DNA of 64,000 nucleotides from NCBI GenBank assembly GCA_963995505.1, contig OZ023181.1:10722221-10786220 (forward strand), in the 5' to 3' direction. A program made the translations under genes and the position numbers. The notes beneath the pieces are model-generated. The model did not search any database. It was not told where the DNA came from and worked only from the letters and a program-made list of their open reading frames with translations. Shown piece by piece: positions 12,201-24,399 of the stretch (positions within the stretch are counted from its first letter, which is position 1; every line of letters starts with the position of its first letter). The DNA is from Hypericum androsaemum (Eukaryota; Streptophyta; Magnoliopsida; Malpighiales; Hypericaceae).

Positions 12201-15200
12201 AAAAGGCAAGGAAAAGGCAAGGAAAAGCCAAGATAAGGAAAGAAAAGGCAAGAAAATGCAAGAAAGGAAAAGAAAAGGGAATAAAAGGCAAGAAAAGGCA
12301 AGAAAGGGCAAGAAAAGGGAATAAAAGGCAAGGAAAAGGCAAGAAAAGGAAAGAAAAATGCAAGATAAGGAAAGAAAAGGCATGATAAGGAAAGAAAAGG
12401 TAAGATAAGGAAAGTAAAGGAAAGAAATGGCAAGAAATGGCAAGGAAAAGGAAAGATAAGGAAAGAAAAGGCAAAATAAGGCAAGAAAAGTCTAGAAAAG
12501 ACAAGAAAAGGCAAGATAAGGCACAAAAAGGAAAGGAAAAGGAAAGATTAGGACAGAAAAGGCAAAATAAGACAATTAAAAGGCAAGAAAAGCCAAGGAA
12601 AAGGCAAGAAAAGGCAGGATAAGGCAAGAAATGGCAAGAAAAGGCTAGTAAAAGGCAAGGAAAGGGCAAGAAAAGGCAAGGAAAAGGCAAAAAAAAGGCA
12701 AGAAAAGACAATTAAAGGGAACAAAAGGCAAGGAAAAGGCAAGATAAGGAAAGATAAGGCAAGATAAGGCAAGAAAAGGCATGAAAAGGTAAGGAAAAGG
12801 CCTGAAAAGGCAAGGAAAGATAATAAAAGACAAGATAAGGCAAGGAAAAGGCAAGACAAGGTAAGGAAAAGGAAAGATAATGGAAGAAAAGGCAAGGACG
12901 TGACAACAAAAGGCAAGAAAAGATAAGGCAAGATAAGGAAAGAAAAGGCAAGAAAAGGAAAGAAAAGGTAAGAAAAGAGCAAGAAAAGGAAAGAAAAGGC
13001 AAGAAAAGGCATGATAAGGCAAGAAAAGGCAAGTAAAAGGCGAGATAAGGATAGATAAGGCAAGAAAATGTAAGATAAGGCAATTAAAGGCAAGAAAAGG
13101 GAAGGAAAAGGCAAGATAAGGAAACAAAAGGCAAGATAAGGCAAGAAATGGCAAGATAATGCAAGATAAGGAAAGAAAAGGCAAGAAAAGGAAAGAAATA
13201 GCAAAGAAAAGGCAAGGAAAATGGCAAGATAAGGAAAGGAAAAGGGAAGATAAGGAAAGAACATGCAACATAAGGCATCAAAAGATAAGATAAGGCAAGA
13301 AAAGGCATGGAAAAGGCAAGAACAGACAAGATAAGGTAAGAAAAGGAAAGAAAAGACAATTAAAGGCAAGATAAGGCAAAGAAAAGGCAAGATATAGGAA
13401 GATAAGGCAAGAAAAGGCAAGAAAGAAAAAGAAAAGGCAAGGAAATGGTAAGATAGGGAAAAAATAGGCATGATAAGGCAAGAAAAGGCAAGATTAGGAA
13501 AGAAAAGGCAAGATAACGCAAAAAAAGGCAAGAAATGCAAGGAAAAGGTAAGATAAGGAAAGAAAAGGCAAGATAAGGCAAGACAAGGCCAAAAAAAGAA
13601 AAGGAAAAGGCAAGATAAGGAAAGATAAGGCAAGAAAAGGCAAGATAAGGCAAGAAAAGGCAAGAAAAGGAAAGAAAAGGTAGGGAAAGGCAGGGAAAAG
13701 GGAAGATAAGGAAAAATAAGGTAAGAAAAGGTAAGAAAAGGCAAGATAAGGCAAGAAAAGGGAAGGAAAAGGCAAGATAAGAAATCTAAAGGCAAGATAA
13801 GGCAAGATAACGAAAGAAAAGAAAATAAATGGCAAGATAAGGAAAGAAAAGGCAAGAAAAGGAAAGTTAATGAAAAAAAAGGCAAGATAAGGCAAGATAA
13901 GACAAGAAAAGAAATTAAAAGGGATAAAAAGGCAAGAAAAGGCAAGGAAAGGCAAGGAAAAGGTAAGAAAAGTTAAGAAAAGGCAAGAAAAGGCAAGATA
14001 AGGTAAAATAAGGCAAGGTTAGGCAAAAAAAGGCAATGAAATGGCAAGAAAGGCAAGGAAAAGGCATGATAAGGAAAGAAAAGGAAAGAAAAGGCAAGAA
14101 AGTGCAAGGAAAAGGAAAGATAAGGAAAGAAAAGGCCATATAATGCAAGAAAATGCAAGATAAGGAAAGAAAAGGCAAGAAATGGCAAGGAAAAGGAAAG
14201 ATAAGGCAGGATAAGGCAAGAAAAGGCAAGAAAAGGAAAGTAAAAGGCAAGAAAAGCGTAATAAAAGGCAAGGAAAAGGCAAGAAAAGATATTAAAAGGC
14301 AAGAAGAGGCAAGAAAAGGTAAGATATGGCAAGATAATGCAAGAAAAGGCAAGAAAAAAGCAAGATAAGGAAAGATAAGGCAAGAAAAGGAAAGAAAAGG
14401 CTAGAAACGGCAAGAAAAGGAAATAAAAGGTAAGAAAAGGCAAGAAAAGGCAACAAAAAGGCAATAAAGGCAAGGAAAAGACATGAAAAGGCCAGAAAAG
14501 ACAATAAAAGGCACGAAAAGGCAAGTTAAGGAAAGATAAGGTAAGAAAATTCCAGAAAAAGGAAAGATAAGGCAAGAAAAGGCAAGCTAAGGCAAGAAAA
14601 AGGAAGAAAAGGCAAGAAATTGCAAGAAAAGGAAAGGAAAAGGCAAGATAAGGTAAGAAAAGGCAAGTAAAGGCAAGAAAAGGTAAGATGAGGAATGAAA
14701 AGGCAAGAAATGGCAAGGAAAAGGCAAGATAAGGAAAGATAAGGTAAGTTAAGGACAGATAAGGCAAGAAAAGGTAAAAAAGACAAGAAAAGATAAGAAA
14801 AGGTAAGTAAAGGAAAGCAAAGGCGAGAAAAAGTAAGATAAGGTAAGAGAAGGTAAGATAAGTCAAGATTAGGCAAGAAAAGGTAATGAAAAGGCAAGAA
14901 AGGCAAGGAAAAGGCAAGATAAGGAGAGAAAAGGCAAGATAAGGTAAAATAAGGTAAGAAAAGGGAAGAAATGGCAAGAGAAGGAAAGAAAAGGAAAGAT
15001 AAGGTAAGAAAAGGCAAGAAAAGGAAAGAAATGGCAAGAAATGGCAAGGAAAAGGAAAGAAAAGGCAAGATAAGGTAAGAAAAGGCAAGAAATGGCAAGG
15101 AAAAGGAAAGAAAAGGCAAAATAATGCAAGAAAAGGAATGAAAAGGCCAGAAAAGACAAGAAAAGGCAAGAAAATTCAAGGAAAAGGCAAGAAAAAGGGA

Positions 15201-16549
15201 AGAAAAGAAAAGAAAAGGAAAGAAAAGACTAGAAATTGCAAGATAAGGAAAGTAAAGGCAAGAATTTGGAAGACAAGGAAAGGTAAGGAAAGAAAATGCA
15301 AGAAAAGGCAAGGAAAATGGAAGCTAAGGAAAGAAAAGGCATGATAAGGCAAGAAAAGGCAAGGAAAAGGGAAAATAAGGAAAGAATAGGCAAGATAAGG
15401 CAAGAAAAGATAAGATAAGGCAAGAAAAGGCATGGAGAAGGCAAGAACAGGCAAGATAAGGCATTAAAACAGAAGATAAGGCAAGGAAATGGCAAGATAA
15501 AGGAAGAAAAGGCAATGAATGGCAAGGAAATAGCAAGATAGGGAAAGAATATGCTTAATAAGGCACGAAAAGGCAAGGAAAAGGGAAGATTAGGAAAGAA
15601 AAGGCAAGAAACACAAGGAAAAGGTAAGATAAGGAAAGAAAAGGCAAGATAAGGCAAGGCAAGGCAAAAAAAGACAAGAAAAGGCAAGAAAAGACAAGGA
15701 AAAGGCAAGATAAGGAAAGATAAGGCAAGATATGGCAAGAAAAACCAAGAAAAGGAAAGAAAAGGTAAGATAAGACAAGATAAGACAAGAAATAGAAAGA
15801 AAAGGGATAAAAAGGCAAGAAAAGGCAAGGTAAGGCAAGATTAGGCAAGAAAAGGCAATGAAAAGGCAAGAAATGCAAGAAAAAGGAAAGATGAGGAAAG
15901 AAAAGGCACGAAAGGGCAAGAAAAGGGAATAAAAGGGAAGAAAAGGCAAGGAAAAGGCAAGAGAAGGAAAGAAAAGGCAAGAAAAGGCAAGAAATGGCAA
16001 GATAAGGAAAGAAAAGGCGAGAAATGGCAAGGAAAATGAAAGATAAGGATACAAAAGGAAAGATAAGGACATAAAAGGCAAAATATGGAAAGAAAAGGCC
16101 AGAAAAGATAAGAAAATGCAAGAAATGGCAAGGAAAAGGCTAGATAACATAGGAAAAGGCAAGAAAAGGCAGGAAAAGGTAAGATAAGGTAAGATAAGGC
16201 AAGATTAGGCCAGAAAAGGCAAGGAAAATGCAAGGAAAAGGCAAGAAAGGGCTAGAAAAAGGAATAAAAGGCAAGAAAAGGAAAGGAAATGGTAAGATAA
16301 CGAAAGAAAAGGCAAAATAAGGCAAGAAAAGGCAATAAAAGGAAACTTAAGGGTAAAAAAGGCAAGAAAAGGAAGAAAAGGCATGAAATGGCAAGAAATG
16401 CAAGATAAGGCAAAAAAAGGTAAGATAAGGTAGGATATGGCAAGATAAGGCAAGATTAGGCCAGAAAAGGCAATAAAAAGGCAAGAAAGGCAAGGAAAAG
16501 GCAAGATAAGGAATGAAAAGGCAAGAAAAGACAAGAAAGGGCAAGAAAA

Positions 16550-18790
16550 GGCAAGGAAATGGTACGATAAGGAAAGAAAAGGCGAGTTAAGGCAAGAAAA
16601 GGTAATAAAAGGCAATAAAAGGAAAATTAAGGAAAAAAAAGGTAAGATAAGGCAAGAAAAGGCAAGAAAAGGAAAGAAGTTGATAAAAAGGGAAGATAAG
16701 GCAACAAAAGGTAAGGAAGTGAGGCAAGATAAGGGAAGATTAGGAAAGAAAAGGCAATGAAAAGGCAAGAAAGGCAAGGAAAAGCCAAGATAAGGAAAGA
16801 AAAGGCAAGAAAGGGCAAGAAAAGGGAATAAAAGGCAAGAAAAGGAAAGAAAAGCAAGATAAAACAAGAAAAGGCAAGATAAGGAAAGAAAAGGCAACAA
16901 ATGGCAAGGAAAAGGAAAGATAAGGATAGAAAAGGACAAAAAAGGCAAAAAAAGGCCAGAAAAGACAAAAAAAGGCAAGGAAAAGGCAAGATATGGCAGG
17001 AAAAGGAAAGGAAAAGGCAAGATAAGGCAGGAAAAGGAAAGGAAAAGGCAAGATAAGACAAGCAATGGTAAGAAAAGTTAAGGAAAAGGCAAGAAAAGGC
17101 TAGTAAAAGGCAAGGAAATGGCTATAAAAGGCAAGGAAAAGGTAAGAAAAGGCAAGAAAAGATATTAAAAGGAAAAAAGAGGCAGGAAAAGGCAAGATAA
17201 GGGAAGATAAAGCAAGAAAAGGCAAGAAAAGGCAGGAAAAAGCAAGATAAGGAAAGATAAGGCAAGAAAAGGCAAGAAAAGGAAAGAAAAGGTAAGAAAA
17301 TGCAAGAAAAGGAAAGAAAAGGCAAGGAAATGGTAAGATAAGGAAAGAAAAGGCGAGTTAAGGCAAGAAAAGGTAATAAAAGGCAATAAAAGGAAAATTA
17401 AGGAAAAAAAAGGTAAGATAAGGCAAGAAAAGGCAAGGAAAGGAAAGAAAGGGGATAAAAAGGGAAGATAAGGCAAGAAAAGGTAAGGAAGTGAGGCAAG
17501 ATAAGGGAAGATTAGGAAAGAAAAGGCAATGAAAAGGCAAGAAAGGCAAGGAAAAGCCAAGATAAGGAAAGAAAAGGCAAGAAAGGGCAAGAAAAGGGAA
17601 TAAAAGGCAAGGAAAGGCAAGATAAGGAAAGAAAAGCAAGATAAAGCAAGAAAAGGCAAGATAAGGAAAGAAAAGGCAAGAAATGGCAAGGAAAAGGAAA
17701 GATAAGGATAGAAAAGGACAAATAAGGCAAGAAAAGGCCAGAAAAGACAAAAAAAGGGCAAGGAAAAGGCAAGATATGGCAGGAAAAGGAAAGGAAAAGG
17801 CAAGATAAGGCAGTAAAAGGAAAGGAAAAGGCAAGATAAGACAAGCAAAGGTAAGAAAAGTCAAGGAAAAGGCAAGAAAAGGCAAGAAAAGGCTAGTAAA
17901 AGGCAAGGAAATGGCTATAAAAGGCAAGAAAAAGGTAAGAAAAGGTAAGAAAAGATATTTAAAGGAAAAAAGTGGCAGGAAAAGGCAGGATAAGGCAATA
18001 TAAAGCAAGAAAAGGCAAAAAAAGGCAGGAAAAAGGAAGATAAGGAAAGATAAGGCAAGATAAGGCAAGAAAACGTAAGAAAAGGAAAGAAAAGGTAAGA
18101 AAAGGCAAGAAAAGGAAAGAAAAGGCAAAGAAATGGTATGATAAGGAAAGAAAAGGCGAGTTAAGGCAAGAAAAGCTAATAAAAGGCAATAAAAGGAAAA
18201 TTAAGGGAAAAAAAGGTAAGATAAGGCAAGAAAAGGCAAGGAAAGGAAAGAAAGGGGATAAAAAGGGCAGATAAGGCAAGAAAAAGTAAGGAAGTGAGGC
18301 AAAATAAGGGAAGATTAGGAAAGAAAAGGCAATGAAAAGGCAAGAAAGGCAAGGAAAAGCCAAGATAAGGAAAGAAAAGGCAAGAAAGGGCAAGAAAAGG
18401 GAATAAAAGGCAAGAAAAGGCAAGGAAAAGGCAAGATAAGGAAAGAAAAGCAAGATAAAGCAAGAAAAGGCAAGATAAGGAAAGAAAAGGCAAGAAATGG
18501 CAAGGAAAAGAAAAGATTAGGATAGAAAAGGATAAATAAGGCAAGAAAAGGCAAGAAAAGACAAAAAAAGGCAAGGAAAAGGCAAGATATGGCAGGAAAA
18601 GGAAAGGAAAAGGCAAGATAAGGCAGGAAAAGGAAAGGAAATGGCAAGATAAGACAAGCAAAGGTAAGAAAAGTCAAGGAAAAGTCAAGAAAAGGCAAGA
18701 AAAGTCTAGTAAAAGGCAAGGAAATGGCTATAAAAGGCAAGGAAAAGGTAAGAAAAGGTAAGAAAATATATTAAAAGGAAAAAATAAAGC
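16550..18790 (+). repeat. Three-copy ~0.8-kb higher-order repeat
   Basis: Three successive units share the same order of variant modules. GTAAGGAAGTGAGGCAA lies at 16711, 17483 and 18286, giving spacings of 772 and 803. GGCTATAAAAGGCAAG lies at 17120, 17913 and 18726, giving spacings of 793 and 813. A GGAAATGG or GAAATGG module leading into GGCGAGTTAAGGCAAG lies near 16555, 17333 and 18133. The units differ by gain or loss of a few 10-base modules and scattered substitutions. This is the most regular multi-copy repeat in the left block. Confidence 0.85.
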
Positions 18791-21700
18791 AAGAAAAGGC
18801 AGAAAAGGCAAAAAAAGGCAAGGAAAAAGCAAGATAAGGAAAGATAAGGCAAGAAAGGAAAGAAAAGGTAAGAAAAGGTAAGAAAAGGCAAGAAAAGGAA
18901 AGAAAAGATAATAAAAGGCAAGAAGAGGCAAGAAAAGGCAAGGAAAAAGTAAGAAAAGGCAAGTAAAGGCAAGAAAAAGGCAAGAAAAGGAAAGAAAAGA
19001 TAAGAAAAGGCAAGGAAAGGCAGGAAAAGGCAAGTTAAGGCAAGAAAAGGCAAGATGAGGAATGAAAAGGCAAGATAAGGCAAGAAAAGGCAAGAAAAGA
19101 AATGAAAAGGCAAGAAATGCCAAGGAAAAGGAAAGATAAGGAAAGAAAAGGCAAGAAAGGCCAGAAAAGATAAGAAAAGATAAGAAAAGGCAAGAAAAGG
19201 CAAGGAAAAGGCAAGGAAAGGCAAGGAAAAGGCAAGGAAAAGGCAAGAAAGGGGAAGAAAAGGAATGAAGAGGAATGAAAAGGCAAGATAAGGCAACAAA
19301 AAGGCAAGAAAATGCTAGTAAAAGGCAAGGAAAGGGAAAAAAAAGTCAAGAAAAAGGCCAGAAAAGGCAAGAAAAGACAATAAAAGGCAAGAAAGGCAAG
19401 AAAAGGTAAGATAAGGCAAGATAAAGCAAGTAAAGGTAAGAAAGGCAAGGAAAAAGCAAGATAAGGAAAGATAAGGCAAGATAAGGCAAGAAAAGGCAAA
19501 ATAAGGCAAGCAAAGGAAAGAAATGGTAAGACAAGGCAAGAAAAGGAAAGAAAAGACAATAAAAGGCAAGAAGAGGCAAGAAAAGGCAAGATAAGGCAAG
19601 AAGAAGAAAGAAAAGGCAAAATAAGTCAAGGAAAGGCCAGAAAGGCAAGGAAAAGGCAAGATATGGAAAGATAAGGCAAGATATGGCAAGAAAAGGAAAG
19701 AAAAGGTAAGAAAAGGCAACAAAAATCCAAGAAAAGGTAAGGAAAAGACAGGAAAAGGCCAGAAAAGACAATAAAAGGCACGAAAAGGCAAGTTAAGAAA
19801 ATATAAGATAAGAAAATTCAAGGAAAAGGAAAGATAAGGCAAGAAAAGGCAAGAAATTGCAGGATAAGGAAAGAAAATGCAAGAAAAGGCAAGAAAAAGG
19901 TAAGATAATTTAAGAAAAGTTAAGTAAAGGCAAGAAAAGGTAAGAAAAGAAAAGAAAAGGCAAGAAAAGGCAGGAAAAGGTAAGGAAAAGGCAAGATGAT
20001 GAATGAAAAGGCAAGATAAGGCAAGAAAATGAAAAATATGGAAAGAAAAGGCAAGAAATGACAAGGAAAAGGAAAGGAAAGGAAAGAAAATGCAAAATAA
20101 GGCAAGAAAAGGCCAGAAAAAGCAAGAAAAGACAAGAAAAGGCAAGGAAAAGGCAAGGAAATGGAAGAGAAGGAAAGAAAATGAAAGAAAAGGCAAGAAA
20201 TTGCAAGATAAGGAAAGAAAAGGCAAGAAATTAAAGACAAGGAAAGAAAAGGCAAGAAATGGAAAAATAAGGCTAGAAAAGGCAAGATAAGGAAAGAAAA
20301 GGCAAGAAAAGGCGAGAAAAAGGGAAGATAAGGAAAGAAAATGCATGATAAGGCAAGAAAAGGGAAGGAAAAGGGAAGATAAGGAGAAAATAGGCGAGAT
20401 AAGGCAAGAAAAGACAAGAAAAATCATGGTGAAGGCAAGAACATGCTAGGAAATTTAAGATAAGGCAAGGAAATGGCAAGATAAAGGAAGAAAAGGCAAT
20501 GAAAGGCAAGAAAATGGCAAGATATGGAAAGAATAGGCATGATAAGGCAAGAAAAGGCAAGAAAAAGGCCAAATTAGGAAAGAAAAGGAAAGAAAAGGCA
20601 GGAAACGCAAGGAAAAGGTAAGATAAAGAAAGAAAAGGCAAGATAAGGCAAGAAAAGGCCAAAAAAGACAAGAAAATGGAAGAAAAGACAAGGAAAAGGG
20701 AAGATAAGGAAATATAAGGCTAGAAAAGCCAAGAAAAGGAAAGAAAAGGTAAGATAAGGTAAGATAAGAAAAGAAAATATAAGATAAGGGATAATAAGGC
20801 AAGATAAGGGAAGAAAAGCCAAGAAAAGCCAAGAAAATGCACAATAAGGTAAGATAAGGCAAGGTAAGGTAAGATTAGGCAAGAAAAGGCAATGATAAGG
20901 CAAGAAAGGCAAGGAAAAGGCAATGAAAAGAAAAGATAAGGAAAGAAAAGGCAAGAAAGGGTAAGAAAAGGAAATAAAAGGCAAGAAAAGGCAAGGAAAA
21001 GGCAAGATAAGGAAAGAAAAGGCAAGATAAGGCAAGAAATGGCAAGATAAGGAAAGATAAGGATACAAAAGGAAAGATAAGATGGAAAAGGCAAAATAAG
21101 GGAAGAAAAGGCCAGAAAAGACAAGAAAAGGTACGAAAAGGCAAGGAAATGGTAAGAAAAGGCAAGAAAAGGCAAGAAAAGGTAAGAAAAGTCAAGAAAA
21201 GGCAAGGAAAAGGCAAGAAAAGGAAAGAAAAGGAAAGATAAGACAAGAAAAGGCAGGAAAAGGCAAGATTGGGTAAGATTAGGCAAGATAAGGCAAGATT
21301 AGGCCAGAAAAGGCTATGAAAAGGCAAGATAAGGAATGAAAAGGAAAGAAAAGGCAAGAAAGGGCTAGAAAGGGGAATAAAAGACAAGGAAATGGTAAGT
21401 TAAGAAAAGAAAAGGCAAGATAAGGCAAAAAAAGGCAATAAAAGGAAAGTTATTGAAAGAAAAGGCAAGAAAAGGCAAGAAAAGGCAAGAAAATGTAAGA
21501 AAAGGCACAAGTAAGGCAAGATAAGGCTAGAAAAGGTAAGAAAAGGCAAGAAAAGGCTATAAAAAGGCAAGAAAAGGCAAGGAAAAGATGAGAAAAGGCT
21601 AGAAAAGATAATAAAACGAACGAAAAGGCAAGCTAAGGCAAGAAAATGGAAGAAAAGGCAAGAAACAGCAAGATAAGGAAAGAAAAGGCAAGGAAAAGGT

Positions 21701-22734
21701 AAGATAAGGTAAGAAAATGCAAGTAAAGGCAAGAAAAGGTAAGAAAAGAAAGAAAAGGCAAGAAAAGGCTGGAAAAGGCAAGGAAAAGGCAAGATAAGGC
21801 AAGAAAAGGCAAGGAAAAGGCGAGAGGAGGAATGAAAAGGCAAGATATGGCAAGAAAAGGCAAGATAAGCAAAGAAAAGGCAAGAAATGACAAGGAAAAT
21901 GAAAGATAAGGAAAGAAAAGGCAAAATAAGTCAAGAAAAGGCACAAAAAGATAAGAAAAGGCAAGAAAGTGCTACAAAAAGGTTAGAAAAGGCAATAAAA
22001 GGGAAGAAATAAAAAGAAAAGGAAAGATAAGACAACAAATTACAAGACAAGGCAAGAAATAGCAAGAAAAGGCAAAATAAGGAAAGAAAAGGCATGATAA
22101 GGTAAGAAAAGGCATGATAAGGTAAGAAAAGACAAGGAAAAGGGATGATAAGGAAAGAATAGGCAAGATAAGGCGAGAAAAGATAAGATAAGGCGAGAAA
22201 AGGCATGTAGAAGAAAAGAACAGGCAAGTTAAGGCAAGAAAATGCAAGATAAGGTAACGAAATTGCAAGATAAAGAAAGAAAAGACAATGAAAGGCAAGG
22301 AAATGGCAAGATAGGGAAAGAATGGGCAATGATAAGGAAAGAAAGGCAAGGAAAAGGCAAGATAAGGAAAAAAGGCAAGATAAGGTAAGAAATGGCAAGA
22401 TAAGGAAAGAAAAGGCAAGAAATGGTAAGGAAAAGGAAAGATAAGGATACAAAAGGAAAGATAAAGATACAAAAGGCAAGATAAGGCAAGAAAAGGCTAG
22501 AAAAGATAAGAAAAGGCAAGGAAAAGGCAAGATAAGGTAAGAAAAGGCAAGAAAAAGTAAGAAAATGTAAGATAAGGCAAGATAAGGCAAGATTAGGCCT
22601 GAAAAGGCAATGAAAAGGCAAGAAAGGTAAGGAAAAGGCAAGATAAGGAATGAAAAGGCAAGAAAAGGCAAGAAAGGGCTAGAAAGGGGAATAAAAGGCA
22701 AGGAAATGGTAATTTAAGAAAAGAAAAGGCAAGA

Positions 22735-22935
22735 TAAGGCAAGAAAAGGCAATAAAAGGAAAGTTATCGAAAAAAGGCAAGAAAAGGCAAGAAAATGTAA
22801 GAAAAGGCAAGAAAAGGCAAGATATGGCAAGAAAAGGCAATAAAAGGAAAGTTATCAAAAAAAAGGCAAGAAAAGGTAAGAAAATGTAAGAAAAGGCAAG
22901 AAAAGGCAAGATATGGCAAGAAAAGGCAAGATAAG
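22735..22935 (+). repeat. 88-base tandem duplication
   Basis: GGCAATAAAAGGAAAGTTATC occurs twice, with GTTATC at 22763 and 22851, an 88-base offset. The flanking modules (AAGAAAATGTAAGAAAAGG, then GATATGGCAAG) are repeated in the same order. A related single copy with GTTATTG is near 21450. The short unit is consistent with slippage or unequal exchange in register with the 10-base module. Confidence 0.75.
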
Positions 22936-24399
22936 ATTAGATAAGGCAAGAGAAGCCAAGACTAGGCCAGAAAAGGCAATGAAAAGGCATGAAAGGCAAG
23001 GAAAAGGCAAGAAAAAGGCAAGATAAGGAATGAAAAGGTTAGAAAAGGCAAGAAAGGGCAAGAAATGGGAATAAAAGGCAAGAAAAGGCAAGGAAATGGT
23101 AAGATATGGAAAGAAAAGGCAAGTTAAGGCAAGAAAAGGCAATAAAAGCAAAGAAAAGGCAATGAAAAAGGAAGATAAGGAAAGATAAGGAAGATAAGGC
23201 AAGAAAAGGAAAGAAAAGGTAAGAAAATGCAAGAAAAGGAATGAAAAGACAATAAAAGGCAAGTAGAGACAAGAAAAGGCAAGATAAGGCAAGATAAAGT
23301 AAGAAAAGGCAAGAAAGGCAAGGAAAATGAAAGATTAGGACAGATAAGGAAAGATAAGACAAGAAAAGGAAAGAAAAGGTAAGAAAAGGCAACGAAAAGG
23401 CAAGAAAAGGCAAGAAAAAGACAAGAAAAGGCCAGAAAAGATAATAAAAGGTAAAAAAAGGCAAGTTAAGGAAAGATAAGGTAAGAAAATTCAAGGAAAA
23501 GGAAAGATAATGGAAGAAAAGGCAAGCTAAGGCAAGAAAAGGGAAGAAAAGGAAAGAAAAGGCATGAAATTGCAAGATAAGGCAAAAAAAGGCAGGAAAA
23601 GGCAAGGAAAAGGTAAGATAAGGTAAGTAAAGACAAGTAAAGGTAAGAAAAGGTAAAAAAATTTAAGAAAAGACAAGAAAAGATAAGAAAAGGCACTAAA
23701 AGGAAAGGAAAAGGCAAGATGAGGAAAGAAAAGGCAAGTTAAGGAAAGAAAAGGCAATAAATGGCAAGGAAAAGGAAACAAAAGGAAAGAAAAGGCAAAA
23801 TAAGGGAAGAAAAGGTAAGAAAAGATAAGAAAAGGCAAGGAAAAGGCAAGAAAGGGCAAGCACAGGGAATTAAAGGAAACAAAAGGCAAGAAATTGCAAG
23901 ATAAGGAAAGAAAAGGCAAGAAATTACAAGACAAGGAAAGAAAAGGCAAGAAATGGCAAGACAAGGAAAGAAAAGGCAAGAAATGGCAAGAAAAGGCAAG
24001 ATAAGGTAAGAAAAGGCAAGAAAAGATATGGAAAAGGCAAGAACATGCAAGATAAGGCAAGAAAAGGCAAAAAAATACAATAAAAAGCAAGAAAAAGCAA
24101 GATAAGGCAAGGAATAAAGGAAGAAAACTTAATGAAAGGCAAGGAAATTGCAAGATAGGGAATGAACAGGCATGATAAGGTAAGAAAAGGCAAGGAAAAG
24201 ATAAGCAATAGGAAAGATAAGGCAAGATAAGGAAAGTAAAGCCAAGAAAAGGAAAGAAAAGGCAAGATAAGGCAAAATAAGGTAAGAAAAGACAATAAAA
24301 GGCAAGATAAGGAATTCAAAGGAATTAAAAGGAAAGTTAAGGGAAACAAAGGTAAGATAAGGCAAGATAAGGGAAGAAAAGGGATAAAAAGGCAAGATA

